DNA of 6,086 nucleotides from Candidatus Bathyarchaeota archaeon (GTDB taxonomy: Archaea; Thermoproteota; Bathyarchaeia; Bathyarchaeales; Bathycorpusculaceae). The stretch covers positions 1-6,086 of the forward strand of contig DAOUTL010000084.1 of NCBI GenBank assembly GCA_030626685.1, in the 5' to 3' direction. Below are positions 1 to 4,704 of the stretch, one piece after another. Position 1 is the first letter of the stretch. Each line of letters begins with the position of its first letter. Below the pieces are notes generated by a model, which saw only the letters and a list, made by a program, of their open reading frames with translations, had not been told where the DNA came from and made no database searches. Both the position numbers and the translations under genes were made by a program.

Positions 1-409
1 CTTCCATGCCTGTTAATTCGCAAATCATGCTTTGATATTCGAAAAGGGCTTGAAGCATGCCCTGCGAAATTTCAGGCTGATAAGGCGTATAAGAAGTAAG
101 CAGTTCACTGCGTTGAACAATTTCTTTGACAACTGCTGGAACATAATGGGGCCAGCAACCAGCGCCCAAGAACACTGGCAGGTCACTCCATGTTTTGTTT
201 TTTGAAAGCAAGGCCTTCACATGCTTCTTAACTTCAAATTCTGATAGGGCTTTCGGAAGGTTTAAAGGCTTTTTTAAAAGGTATTTCTCCGGAATATCCG
301 CGTAGAGTTCATCGATGCTTTTTATGCCTATTTCCTTCATCATCTTCTCCTTGACTTCAGGTTGAGAATTTGGAATGTATGGATGATTATGCTTACCCAA
401 GATTTTCAC
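1..409 (-). CDS. gcvPA: Glycine dehydrogenase (decarboxylating) subunit 1, GcvPA, N-terminal part (runs off window)
   Basis: This is the N-terminal 136 residues of the alpha subunit of the split P-protein of the glycine cleavage system. With GcvPB and PLP, P-protein decarboxylates glycine and passes the aminomethyl group to the lipoyl H-protein in the cytoplasm. The translation from GTG at 409 begins MKILGKHNHPYIPNSQ, a typical GcvPA start. It continues with FLGAGCWPHYVP (about residues 80-91) and YTPYQPEISQGMLQALFEYQ (about 108-127), the family's signature segment. The gene is cut by the left edge, so the rest, including the fold-type I PLP domain body, is not visible. I chose GTG because no in-frame ATG precedes the conserved HPYIPNS segment. 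There is no Shine-Dalgarno, and a TATA-like box about 35 bp upstream suggests a nearly leaderless mRNA. It lies 59 nt behind the nucleoside phosphorylase homologue on the same strand. Identification is firm; the exact start is less so. Confidence 0.93.
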   Translation of the reverse strand, partial: MKILGKHNHPYIPNSQPEVKEKMMKEIGIKSIDELYADIPEKYLLKKPLNLPKALSEFEVKKHVKALLSKNKTWSDLPVFLGAGCWPHYVPAVVKEIVQRSELLTSYTPYQPEISQGMLQALFEYQSMICELTGME

Positions 410-440
410 CAGTCAGAAAATACTAATTAGCAATTCTTTC

Positions 441-449
441 CTTAAATTT
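441..449 (-). promoter_or_regulatory. Candidate TATA box of gcvPA
   Basis: On the minus strand this reads AAATTTAAG and follows an A-run. Its centre is about 36 bp before the GTG start, so a transcript starting about 25 bp downstream would have only about 10 nt of leader. That matches the absence of a Shine-Dalgarno there. It suggests gcvPA can be transcribed separately from the cobO pair, although read-through is possible. The call rests only on position and composition. Confidence 0.4.
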
Positions 450-468
450 TTTTAGATGCTAACTGAAT

Positions 469-1236
469 TTAGCTTTCAGAAAGAGTCTCTAAGACGGTTC
501 TCAGAAGAACTTCTGTTTTTTCTCTAATTGATTGGTGTCCCCAAGCTTGCAACCATACAGTCTCGGTTAAAACATCAGAGATAATTTGTGCCGATGCCGC
601 TTCAACGTTCCTATATTTCGCAACCGCGAAAATTGCGGATGTTTCCATATTCACGGCTAAAACACGAACATTCTTAAACTTTAGGAATTTGCTGCGTGTT
701 TCTCTGTACACTCCGTCTGTTGACCAGACAGAACCGACAAAATATTTGATTTTTCTTTCATTTAGACGCTTAATTAGTCTGTTTCTCAATAGAGCTGAAG
801 ACTCAACCTTCACTTTTGGTGGAAGGTAATGATAAGAGGTTCCTTCATCACGTATTGCTTCGGTTACAACAACTATGTCGCCTGGTTGAAGAAAAGTCTG
901 CAATCCACCAGATAAGCCAACTTCAAACATTGTTTTTGCTCCACACGCGATTACTTCTTCCAATGTCATTGCAGAGGCGGGTACACCTATCCAGAAGCAG
1001 CCAAGCCCGATTTCTACATTATTAAATCGTCCGATGCAAAAAGGTTGGCTTTCACCATACATCCACCATTCTACAGACTTGCCATCAATTAGCTTCTTTG
1101 CATATTCATACGTATGCCTTTGATAAGTCATTAAAAGGCGTCGAGGAACTTTTATGGTATCTACTGAAACTTTTCTGTTTTCAGCCACGTAGCGAATAAA
1201 ATCGGATGGTGTGAAGATGGCTTTATCTTCGCTCAA
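469..1236 (-). CDS. Divergent nucleoside phosphorylase (PNP/UDP phosphorylase, NP-I fold) family protein
   Basis: The 255-residue protein has the landmarks of the NP-I family, whose members cleave the N-glycosidic bond of nucleosides with phosphate or water. There is a central segment with GLSGGLQ (107-113), then PGDIVV (118-123), DEGTSYHY (130-137), STDGVYRET (172-180, the usual S-x-D-x-x-Y-R-E), NMETSAIF (196-203, the ribose-binding Met-Glu) and SDVL (220-223, with the Asp that usually contacts the base). Two phosphate-binding elements look altered. The N-terminal GDPxR motif is not recognisable, and the Arg normally two residues before the GTxGG loop is Glu105. Substrate and even reaction type (phosphorolysis or hydrolysis) are therefore open. 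The TTG start is supported by GTGAGG 7 nt upstream, and the next in-frame Met (36) is well inside the protein. It is 18 nt behind cobO and probably cotranscribed with it. Confidence 0.82.
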   Translation of the reverse strand: MSEDKAIFTPSDFIRYVAENRKVSVDTIKVPRRLLMTYQRHTYEYAKKLIDGKSVEWWMYGESQPFCIGRFNNVEIGLGCFWIGVPASAMTLEEVIACGAKTMFEVGLSGGLQTFLQPGDIVVVTEAIRDEGTSYHYLPPKVKVESSALLRNRLIKRLNERKIKYFVGSVWSTDGVYRETRSKFLKFKNVRVLAVNMETSAIFAVAKYRNVEAASAQIISDVLTETVWLQAWGHQSIREKTEVLLRTVLETLSES

Positions 1237-1243
1237 GGTTTTT

Positions 1244-1249
1244 CCTCAC
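1244..1249 (-). promoter_or_regulatory. Ribosome binding site deciding the TTG start at 1236
   Basis: On the minus strand this is GTGAGG, complementary to the anti-Shine-Dalgarno end of archaeal 16S rRNA. It sits 7 nt before the TTG codon, inside the short gap after the cobO stop codon. No ATG or GTG is equally well placed, so it supports the non-ATG start of the nucleoside phosphorylase homologue. Confidence 0.65.
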
Positions 1250-1254
1250 TAAGG

Positions 1255-1767
1255 TTAGTATTGTATTCCTTTTGTTGTAACCATTTCCTTTGGATGTTTA
1301 ACATCAACTATTTCGTTTACAAACTCTGCTCGGTCTATAAGTTCCTCTGGAGCAAACCTCCCCGTCAAAACAACATCGGTTTTCTTTGGAATTTTGTTTA
1401 GGAATTCTAAAACCTTTTTTACGTCCAAAAGCTTGCAGTGTAACGCCAAATTAATCTCATCCAAGACGAGCAGATGTGGTCTTTTCGCCTTAACAATTTT
1501 TTCAGCGAATTTTAAGGCTTTACGAGTTAGCTTTTTGTCTTCTTCGCCTAAATTACTTAGTCCATGCCATCCTTTACGGCCAAACTGGTAGATTTCATAG
1601 TATGGTGTAAGTGTTTTCCGAATCTTGTATTCACCAGTGTTTTTCCACCATTTTAAGAACTGGATTATAACGACTTTTCTTTTGTGCCCAACAGAACGCA
1701 ACGCCAATCCTAAAGCATTTGCTGTTTTTCCAGCACCCGTTCCGGTATAAAGGTAAATATAACCCAT
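1255..1767 (-). CDS. cobO: Cob(I)yrinic acid a,c-diamide / corrinoid adenosyltransferase (CobO/BtuR/CobA type)
   Basis: This cytoplasmic enzyme transfers the 5'-deoxyadenosyl group of ATP to the Co(I) form of corrinoids, giving adenosylcobalamin in synthesis or salvage. The 170-residue protein has the family's P-loop YTGTGAGKT at 7-15 (Lys14), a Walker-B-like LLVLDEINLAL at 99-109 and a TGRFAP segment at 135-140. The usual C-terminal KGIQY ends the protein (166-170). Its length is close to short archaeal members; it lacks the N-terminal extension of the long bacterial forms. The P-loop reads GTGAGKT where many members have GNGKGKT, a mild variation that keeps the Lys-Thr pair. The ATG at 1767 is preceded by AGAGGA with 6 nt spacing. 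It is the first gene of the minus-strand group and is divergent from aIF2-beta. The family is confidently recognised; the physiological corrinoid is not determined. Confidence 0.93.
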   Translation of the reverse strand: MGYIYLYTGTGAGKTANALGLALRSVGHKRKVVIIQFLKWWKNTGEYKIRKTLTPYYEIYQFGRKGWHGLSNLGEEDKKLTRKALKFAEKIVKAKRPHLLVLDEINLALHCKLLDVKKVLEFLNKIPKKTDVVLTGRFAPEELIDRAEFVNEIVDVKHPKEMVTTKGIQY

Positions 1768-1773
1768 TTGGCT

Positions 1774-1779
1774 TCCTCT
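1774..1779 (-). promoter_or_regulatory. Ribosome binding site of cobO
   Basis: The minus strand reads AGAGGA, 6 nt before the ATG at 1767. It shows that the cobO mRNA has a short 5' leader rather than being leaderless. Confidence 0.6.
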
Positions 1780-1806
1780 TTTAAGCTATTTCTTTCAGGC
1801 CAGGCT

Positions 1807-1824
1807 GTTATAAGTTTTAAATAG
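1807..1824. promoter_or_regulatory. Divergent promoter region with two adjacent TATA-like boxes (cobO and aIF2-beta)
   Basis: TTATAA (1808-1813) and TTTTAAATA (1815-1823) lie side by side in the 94-bp gap between the divergent genes. The right-hand box is about 43 bp before the aIF2-beta ATG, leaving a leader of about 17 nt that includes GGAG at 1849-1852. Read on the minus strand, the left-hand box is about 43 bp before the cobO ATG and would give a similar leader including its AGAGGA. Both boxes are nearly palindromic, so their assignment to strands is an inference. Confidence 0.45.
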
Positions 1825-1861
1825 TATTGTATCTTCATGTTTACTTCTGGAGCATCAACAA

Positions 1862-2275
1862 ATGAAATACGACTATGAAGAGCTGCTGAAGAGGGCGCGT
1901 TCACAAATCCCTGAGGTTGTTTCAAAACGTGAACGCCTAGAGCTTCCTAGAATAAACCTTTCAGTTATAGGTATGCGTACAATAATCCACAATTTCAAAG
2001 AAATCGCCGAAGTCTTAAATCGTAATCCACAGCATCTTCTAAAGTATTTGACACGGGAAATAGCCACAGCTGCAACCATGCAAGAGTCAAGGGTTATTTT
2101 TCAAGGAAAGTTTTCGCGGGAGACTATGAAGAGACTCATGCAAAGGTATATGGAAAGCTTTGTCATATGTCCAGTTTGTAAGCGTCCAGACACAAAAATT
2201 GTAAAGGAGAAACGCTTATCATTTTTAGTATGTGTAGCGTGTGGAGCAAAATCGTCCGTTAGACAATTACAATGA
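1862..2275 (+). CDS. eif2b: Translation initiation factor aIF2 subunit beta
   Basis: This is the beta subunit of the heterotrimeric aIF2, the GTPase that brings initiator Met-tRNA to the small ribosomal subunit. The 137-residue protein has the normal archaeal length and layout. An N-terminal helix (MKYDYEELLKRA) normally docks on aIF2-gamma. The alpha/beta core includes VIGMRTIIHNFKEIAEVLNR (35-54) and a QGKFSRETM segment (81-89). The C-terminal zinc ribbon has CPVC at 103-106 and CVAC at 124-127. All four zinc cysteines are present. The ATG is preceded by GGAG with 9 nt spacing. DUF424 follows after 11 nt and aIF1A after that, so this looks like an initiation-factor operon. No anomalies seen. 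Confidence 0.96.
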   Translation: MKYDYEELLKRARSQIPEVVSKRERLELPRINLSVIGMRTIIHNFKEIAEVLNRNPQHLLKYLTREIATAATMQESRVIFQGKFSRETMKRLMQRYMESFVICPVCKRPDTKIVKEKRLSFLVCVACGAKSSVRQLQ

Positions 2276-2286
2276 GCGTTTGAGCG

Positions 2287-2583
2287 TTGGAAGTTTACGT
2301 GAACCTTAGAAAAATCGGCAACAACGTGCTCTTAGCCATATGTGACGCTGAAATACTCGGCAAAACCTTACGTGAGGGAAAAATAGTTTTTCATGTGAAA
2401 GAAGAGTTCTACAAAGGAGCAAAAGTAAACGTTGAAGAAGCAATATCCCTGATAAAAAACTCAACAACAGTGAACATGATAGGCAAAAACGTTGTCAAAA
2501 AAGCCATGGAAAAAGGCTACGTGCACCCCGAAGCAGTGTTAAACATAGAAGGCGTACCGCACGCACAAATAGTTAAAATGTGA
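2287..2583 (+). CDS. DUF424 family protein
   Basis: This 98-residue protein is recognised as DUF424, a small archaeal family of unknown function often found near translation genes. Recognisable segments are the N-terminal beta strand (VYVNLRKIGNNVLLAICD, 3-20), LGKTLREGKIVFHVKEEFY (24-42) and a C-terminal part with a GKNVVKKAMEKGYVHPEAVL segment (66-85) and GVPHAQIV (89-96). No catalytic motif, signal peptide or membrane span is visible. The TTG at 2287 places the first strand at residue 3, as family members usually have it. An in-frame stop lies two codons upstream, and the only alternative is GTG at 2299, which would remove half of that strand. The gene follows aIF2-beta by 11 nt and is probably cotranscribed with it. 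The association with initiation factors suggests a translation-linked role, but no function should be assigned. Confidence 0.85.
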   Translation: MEVYVNLRKIGNNVLLAICDAEILGKTLREGKIVFHVKEEFYKGAKVNVEEAISLIKNSTTVNMIGKNVVKKAMEKGYVHPEAVLNIEGVPHAQIVKM

Positions 2584-2610
2584 TACTGAAAATGCAATGG
2601 AATAAACATG

Positions 2611-2619
2611 CTTTTAAGG
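2611..2619 (+). promoter_or_regulatory. Candidate TATA box of aIF1A
   Basis: CTTTTAAGG lies in the 82-bp gap between DUF424 and aIF1A, about 52 bp before the TTG start. Initiation about 25 bp downstream would give a leader of roughly 26 nt that contains the GAGGT site. A T-run at 2632-2638 in the same gap could instead act as a partial terminator for the aIF2-beta transcript. Both readings rest on composition only. Confidence 0.35.
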
Positions 2620-2654
2620 AAGATGTTATACTTTTTTTAAAAAAGGAACGATCT

Positions 2655-2659
2655 GAGGT
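2655..2659 (+). promoter_or_regulatory. Ribosome binding site deciding the TTG start of aIF1A
   Basis: GAGGT sits 6 nt before TTG at 2666, ideal spacing for archaeal initiation. The next in-frame ATG would start at residue 15, inside the first part of the fold, so the TTG start is strongly preferred. Confidence 0.7.
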
Positions 2660-2665
2660 TCTTGG

Positions 2666-2971
2666 TTGGGTAAGAAGAAAGTCTTAAGCGAGGGAGAATT
2701 AAGCGAGATGGTGCTTCCCGTCGCAAACGATGTTTTAGGCGTAGCCATTAAACTGCTCGGTTTTGACCGCATTTTAGTCAAGTGTCAGGATGGTCATGAG
2801 CGTTTATGTCGTATACGTGGTAAGATGAAGAGGCGGGTTTGGATACGTGAAGGAGACGTTGTTTTGGTTTCTCCTTGGGATTTCCAGTCTGATAAACGTG
2901 GAGACATTTTTTGGCGTTATAAGCGTTCTCAAGCAGAATGGCTTCGCAAAAAAGGGTATTTGACCATCTAA
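2666..2971 (+). CDS. eif1a: Translation initiation factor aIF1A
   Basis: aIF1A binds the A site of the small ribosomal subunit and helps aIF1 and aIF2 select the start codon. The 101-residue protein is a single S1/IF1-type OB fold with a short basic N-terminal tail and a C-terminal tail. Family hallmarks are LCRIRGKMKRRVWIREGDVV (47-66), VSPWDF (68-73) and KRGDIFWRYKRSQAEWLRKK (77-96). Length is typical for archaea. The start codon is TTG with a good GAGGT site. It follows DUF424 by 82 nt with a possible promoter of its own. A 51-residue membrane protein starts 6 nt after its stop codon. In many archaea RIO1 and a KH protein come next; here they are displaced by about 2 kb. Confidence 0.95.
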   Translation: MGKKKVLSEGELSEMVLPVANDVLGVAIKLLGFDRILVKCQDGHERLCRIRGKMKRRVWIREGDVVLVSPWDFQSDKRGDIFWRYKRSQAEWLRKKGYLTI

Positions 2972-2977
2972 TTGACT

Positions 2978-3133
2978 ATGGATGCGCGCGCCTATTACCT
3001 ACAGATTCCTATTCTAAGTGTTTTCATTAGCGTATTGGCACTAATAGAAATATACCTATGGCGAAAACTAAAAAAGAAAGAACAAAAGGAGTTCGAGAGT
3101 TTTCGCCGTTCTGTTATAGCTAAAGCCTATTGA
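2978..3133 (+). CDS. Small single-span membrane protein, 51 residues (hypothetical)
   Basis: I do not recognise a family. The frame starts MDARAYYLQIPILS and contains one hydrophobic segment (about residues 8-28, IPILSVFISVLALIEIYLW). A strongly charged tail follows (RKLKKKEQKEFESFRR, 29-44), and the protein ends IAKAY. By the positive-inside rule the tail would be cytoplasmic and the N terminus outside. The start is 6 nt after the aIF1A stop, so it is probably cotranscribed with it. TTG at 2972, directly after that stop codon, is an in-frame alternative start. No clear ribosome binding site is seen. Support comes from tight spacing, coherent topology and absence of any other gene here. The gene is too short to be sure without conservation. 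Confidence 0.55.
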   Translation: MDARAYYLQIPILSVFISVLALIEIYLWRKLKKKEQKEFESFRRSVIAKAY

Positions 3134-3140
3134 GAGGGCG

Positions 3141-3157
3141 TTCTTTTCTCTCTTTTT
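3141..3157 (+). terminator. Pyrimidine-rich tract, likely terminator of the aIF1A transcript
   Basis: TTCTTTTCTCTCTTTTT begins 7 nt after the stop codon of the small membrane protein gene and precedes the convergent OB-fold gene. Archaeal RNA polymerase often terminates at such T-rich tracts without a hairpin. There is no comparable T-run for the opposite strand in this gap. Confidence 0.45.
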
Positions 3158-3212
3158 GAGTTAGTTAGTTCCTGAGAAGATTTGTCTCCTTCAAGGTTCT
3201 GCAAACCAGTGA

Positions 3213-3226
3213 TAAGCGCGCGCTTA
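3213..3226. repeat. Perfect 14-bp palindrome with GCGCGCGC core, overlapping the OB gene stop codon
   Basis: TAAGCGCGCGCTTA is its own reverse complement. Its right-hand TTA is the TAA stop of the minus-strand OB-fold gene. As RNA it could form only a short stem with a GCGC loop, and no T-run follows on the minus strand, so a terminator role is not well supported. A protein-binding site is equally possible. Confidence 0.7.
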
Positions 3227-3856
3227 GTGACAATGATAGGATTCCGTGCTTCCTATTACACTCAGTTTTCCATTTTTTCTTATCCTTAACTGCTGTTCGC
3301 CTTTGAACATGGATGTATGTGCGTTCTCGATCTGGATAATATCGCCTTCCGAAATGGAGCCTATCTGTTCGTTCCATAGACATAGTTTAATGTTTCCAGT
3401 TTCATCTGCTATCAAAGCGTTGGTTACCGCGGCGTAATTACCAAATCTTGTAAAAACGCATTTGGGTTTCGGGATTTTCAGAACCTTAGCCCTCAAGTTG
3501 ATCTGCTTCATCCCTGTTCTTAAGTCTGCTACGTGAAGAGAGTGCGACCTTCTATTAGCTTTCTTAAATAAGTATCTGCGGATCAAGTCAGTATTTCGTG
3601 AACGTGCAATCGGATTAGTTTCTTTTAGAAGGAAATTATTCGGTATGGGAAATTGCGCAATGACCTTGTGCCCCCTTGTTACCAAGAAGATAGCCTTGTC
3701 ACGCATTTTCTCGCGACATGCGATCAAAAGGTCTTCACATGTGGACTCTCGGTTTTCCCAAGCCGAGATTAACGCATGAAAAAGCTGGTCAGGGTCAACC
3801 TCATATTTTATTGAAAGAAAAGCGAGGTATTCGCCGATTGTTGCTTTGTTTCGCAA
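3224..3856 (-). CDS. RPA/SOSS-B-like OB-fold nucleic-acid-binding protein
   Basis: The C-terminal part (about 108-201) is a clear OB fold of the archaeal RPA/SOSS-B1 type. It has VADLRTGMKQINLRAKVL (109-126), TRFGNYAAVTNALIADETG (136-154), IKLCLWNEQIGSISEGDII (156-174) and the terminal strands with FKGEQQLRIRKNGKLSVI (184-201). Such domains bind single-stranded DNA or RNA. The N-terminal about 100 residues are mixed and basic near the end (RRYLFKKANRR, 93-103). They are not a domain I can name. There is no zinc-finger motif, unlike RPA41-type proteins. The start at TTG is uncertain because the frame stays open upstream into alba; the next Met is residue 51. The gene begins 7 nt after the alba stop codon, suggesting a joint transcript. 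A role in chromosome protection or RNA binding is likely; which one is open. Confidence 0.8.
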   Translation of the reverse strand: MRNKATIGEYLAFLSIKYEVDPDQLFHALISAWENRESTCEDLLIACREKMRDKAIFLVTRGHKVIAQFPIPNNFLLKETNPIARSRNTDLIRRYLFKKANRRSHSLHVADLRTGMKQINLRAKVLKIPKPKCVFTRFGNYAAVTNALIADETGNIKLCLWNEQIGSISEGDIIQIENAHTSMFKGEQQLRIRKNGKLSVIGSTESYHCH

Positions 3857-3863
3857 TGTTCTA

Positions 3864-4229
3864 CTACTCTCTTGTAAGCGTTATTTCTATTGTCGAAACC
3901 ATTCTTGCCCTATTTTCTCCTTCCCTCGCTGGCATTTCCTCTGTTCCCAACGCGATTTTACTTACTTTCAAGTCTTTCATAAAGCGCCTTCTAGTTATTT
4001 CGGCTGTGTCAACTGCTGTTGTTATTGCTCGTCCTCGAGCTTTCAAAGTTACTTCTTTAGAGTTAGATGCTGACAGGCTTGTGATGATCGCTAGAACATA
4101 GCTCATTGGTGGTTTGCTTCCGACAAAAACAATGTTCTCTTTGACTTTCTGAGTCCGCGGGGCTTTTTCGGTCTTTTCCTCTTTAACAGTTTCTTCTGTC
4201 AGTTTTTTTTCTTCTTTCTCTTTTGCCAT
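3864..4229 (-). CDS. albA: Alba chromatin protein with a charged N-terminal extension
   Basis: Alba is a small dimeric archaeal protein that binds DNA and RNA and helps compact the chromosome. The 121-residue protein has the whole Alba core from about residue 31. It includes IVFVGSKPPMSYVLAI (33-48), the KARGRAITTAVDTAEI segment (63-78), IALGTEEMP (92-100) and the STIEITL strand (112-118). The first 30 residues are an extension of mostly Lys, Glu and Thr, absent from the short Sulfolobus Alba. The core GKKP motif, which contains the acetylatable Lys16 and Lys17 in Sulfolobus, reads GSKP here, so Ser38 replaces the first lysine. A strong AAGGAGGGAG site precedes the ATG, and a TATA-like box suggests its own promoter, as expected for an abundant protein. 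The gene sits between TRAM and OB genes on the same strand. Confidence 0.95.
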   Translation of the reverse strand: MAKEKEEKKLTEETVKEEKTEKAPRTQKVKENIVFVGSKPPMSYVLAIITSLSASNSKEVTLKARGRAITTAVDTAEITRRRFMKDLKVSKIALGTEEMPAREGENRARMVSTIEITLTRE

Positions 4230-4235
4230 TTTGTT

Positions 4236-4245
4236 CTCCCTCCTT
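4236..4245 (-). promoter_or_regulatory. Strong ribosome binding site of alba
   Basis: The minus strand reads AAGGAGGGAG just before the ATG at 4229. The AGGAGG part is 9 nt from the start. This is the longest Shine-Dalgarno match in the window and fits high-level production of Alba. Confidence 0.75.
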
Positions 4246-4264
4246 CTTCATGTCTTTTGAGTGT

Positions 4265-4274
4265 CTTAATTATA
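4265..4274 (-). promoter_or_regulatory. Candidate TATA box of alba
   Basis: The minus strand reads TATAATTAAG about 41 bp before the alba ATG, in the 78-bp gap after the TRAM gene. Initiation about 25 bp downstream would leave a short leader containing the strong ribosome binding site. A second AT-rich palindrome, GATTTAAATC at 4300-4309 over the TRAM stop codon, is an alternative box giving a longer leader. Confidence 0.45.
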
Positions 4275-4307
4275 CTACGGTGCTTCAAGTTTTGGGCACG
4301 ATTTAAA

Positions 4308-4538
4308 TCAGGCTTGCACCAACTCTCCGATTGCGAACCTGCTTCCAACTCTTGTTATTTTGAACTTCACGTGCTCTCCTTTTTTAGTGTTTGGCACAAA
4401 TATGATGAAGCCTTCGATTTTTGCGATACCGTCGCCTCTCGTGCTTATATCCTCAATTTCGGCTTCATATTCTTTATCAAGTTCAACTGGTTTCTTCACG
4501 TTGAATCTAGGTCTACGGCTTCCGAATCTGTATGACAT
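4308..4538 (-). CDS. Stand-alone TRAM domain protein (putative RNA chaperone)
   Basis: The 76-residue protein is almost entirely one TRAM domain, a small beta-barrel that binds RNA. It starts with a basic tail (MSYRFGSRRPRFNVKKPVEL). The barrel follows: EYEAEIEDISTRGDGIAKIE (23-42), GFIIFVPNTKKGEHVKFKIT (43-62) and VGSRFAIGEL (64-73). The GDGIA and FVPN elements are typical. Single-domain TRAM proteins occur widely in archaea, and at least one in a cold-adapted methanogen has been described as an RNA chaperone resembling bacterial cold-shock proteins. No methyltransferase or radical-SAM part is attached. The ATG has a GAGGTGA site 4 nt upstream. It is the first gene of a probable TRAM-alba-OB cluster and has an unusually long leader with a tandem 9-mer. 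Confidence 0.92.
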   Translation of the reverse strand: MSYRFGSRRPRFNVKKPVELDKEYEAEIEDISTRGDGIAKIEGFIIFVPNTKKGEHVKFKITRVGSRFAIGELVQA

Positions 4539-4542
4539 TTTG

Positions 4543-4549
4543 TCACCTC
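4543..4549 (-). promoter_or_regulatory. Ribosome binding site of the TRAM gene
   Basis: The minus strand reads GAGGTGA, an excellent match to the anti-Shine-Dalgarno, with a 4-nt gap to the ATG at 4538. It confirms that this mRNA has a real 5' leader. Confidence 0.75.
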
Positions 4550-4587
4550 GGTTGATTTGCCAGCTAGAATTGCCCTAAGAAACGTAA

Positions 4588-4607
4588 AACCGTTCTGTAA
4601 CCGTTCT
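4588..4607 (-). repeat. Tandem 9-mer (AGAACGGTT twice, 11-bp period) in the TRAM leader
   Basis: On the minus strand AGAACGGTT occurs at 4599-4607 and again at 4588-4596, separated by 2 nt. The copies are identical and offset by 11 bp, close to one helical turn. They lie 50-69 nt before the TRAM start codon and downstream of the best TATA candidate. They could be a repressor operator or a repeated protein-binding site in the mRNA leader. Confidence 0.6.
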
Positions 4608-4661
4608 ACTTTCATTGGAGCCTAACTGCTTAACCATTGATATGACAGCTCTGCTTATTAA

Positions 4662-4669
4662 CCTTTATA
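4662..4669 (-). promoter_or_regulatory. Candidate TATA box of the TRAM gene
   Basis: The minus strand reads TATAAAGG, the best TATA-like element upstream of the TRAM gene. Its centre is about 127 bp before the ATG, so the leader would be about 100 nt, much longer than for the other genes here. I see no convincing box closer to the gene. Confidence 0.4.
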
Positions 4670-4704
4670 CACGCGAAGAACCTTTTCAAAGTCTCTAATC
4701 TCTG

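Noticed and set aside
1710..2079. Minus-strand frames of 68-71 residues across the start of aIF2-beta
   Set aside because: Shadows of aIF2-beta and the divergent promoter region, with no ribosome binding site and no domain.
3718..4101. 127-residue plus-strand open frame, plus a 75-residue frame in the same place
   Set aside because: They lie antisense to alba and the OB gene, which have clear family matches. The translated proteins show no coherent domain.
4257..4578. Plus-strand frames of 92 and 72 residues opposite the TRAM gene
   Set aside because: Antisense shadows of a confidently identified gene; hydrophobic composition arises from reading charged codons backwards.
4496..4615. A 39-residue minus-strand frame (MKVERLQNGFTFLRAILAG...) in the TRAM leader that overlaps the TRAM start in another frame
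   Set aside because: Only a weak AGG precedes it, and its second half runs over the TRAM coding region. It contains the 9-mer repeats but has no recognisable protein features. A regulatory upstream frame cannot be excluded, but there is no positive support.
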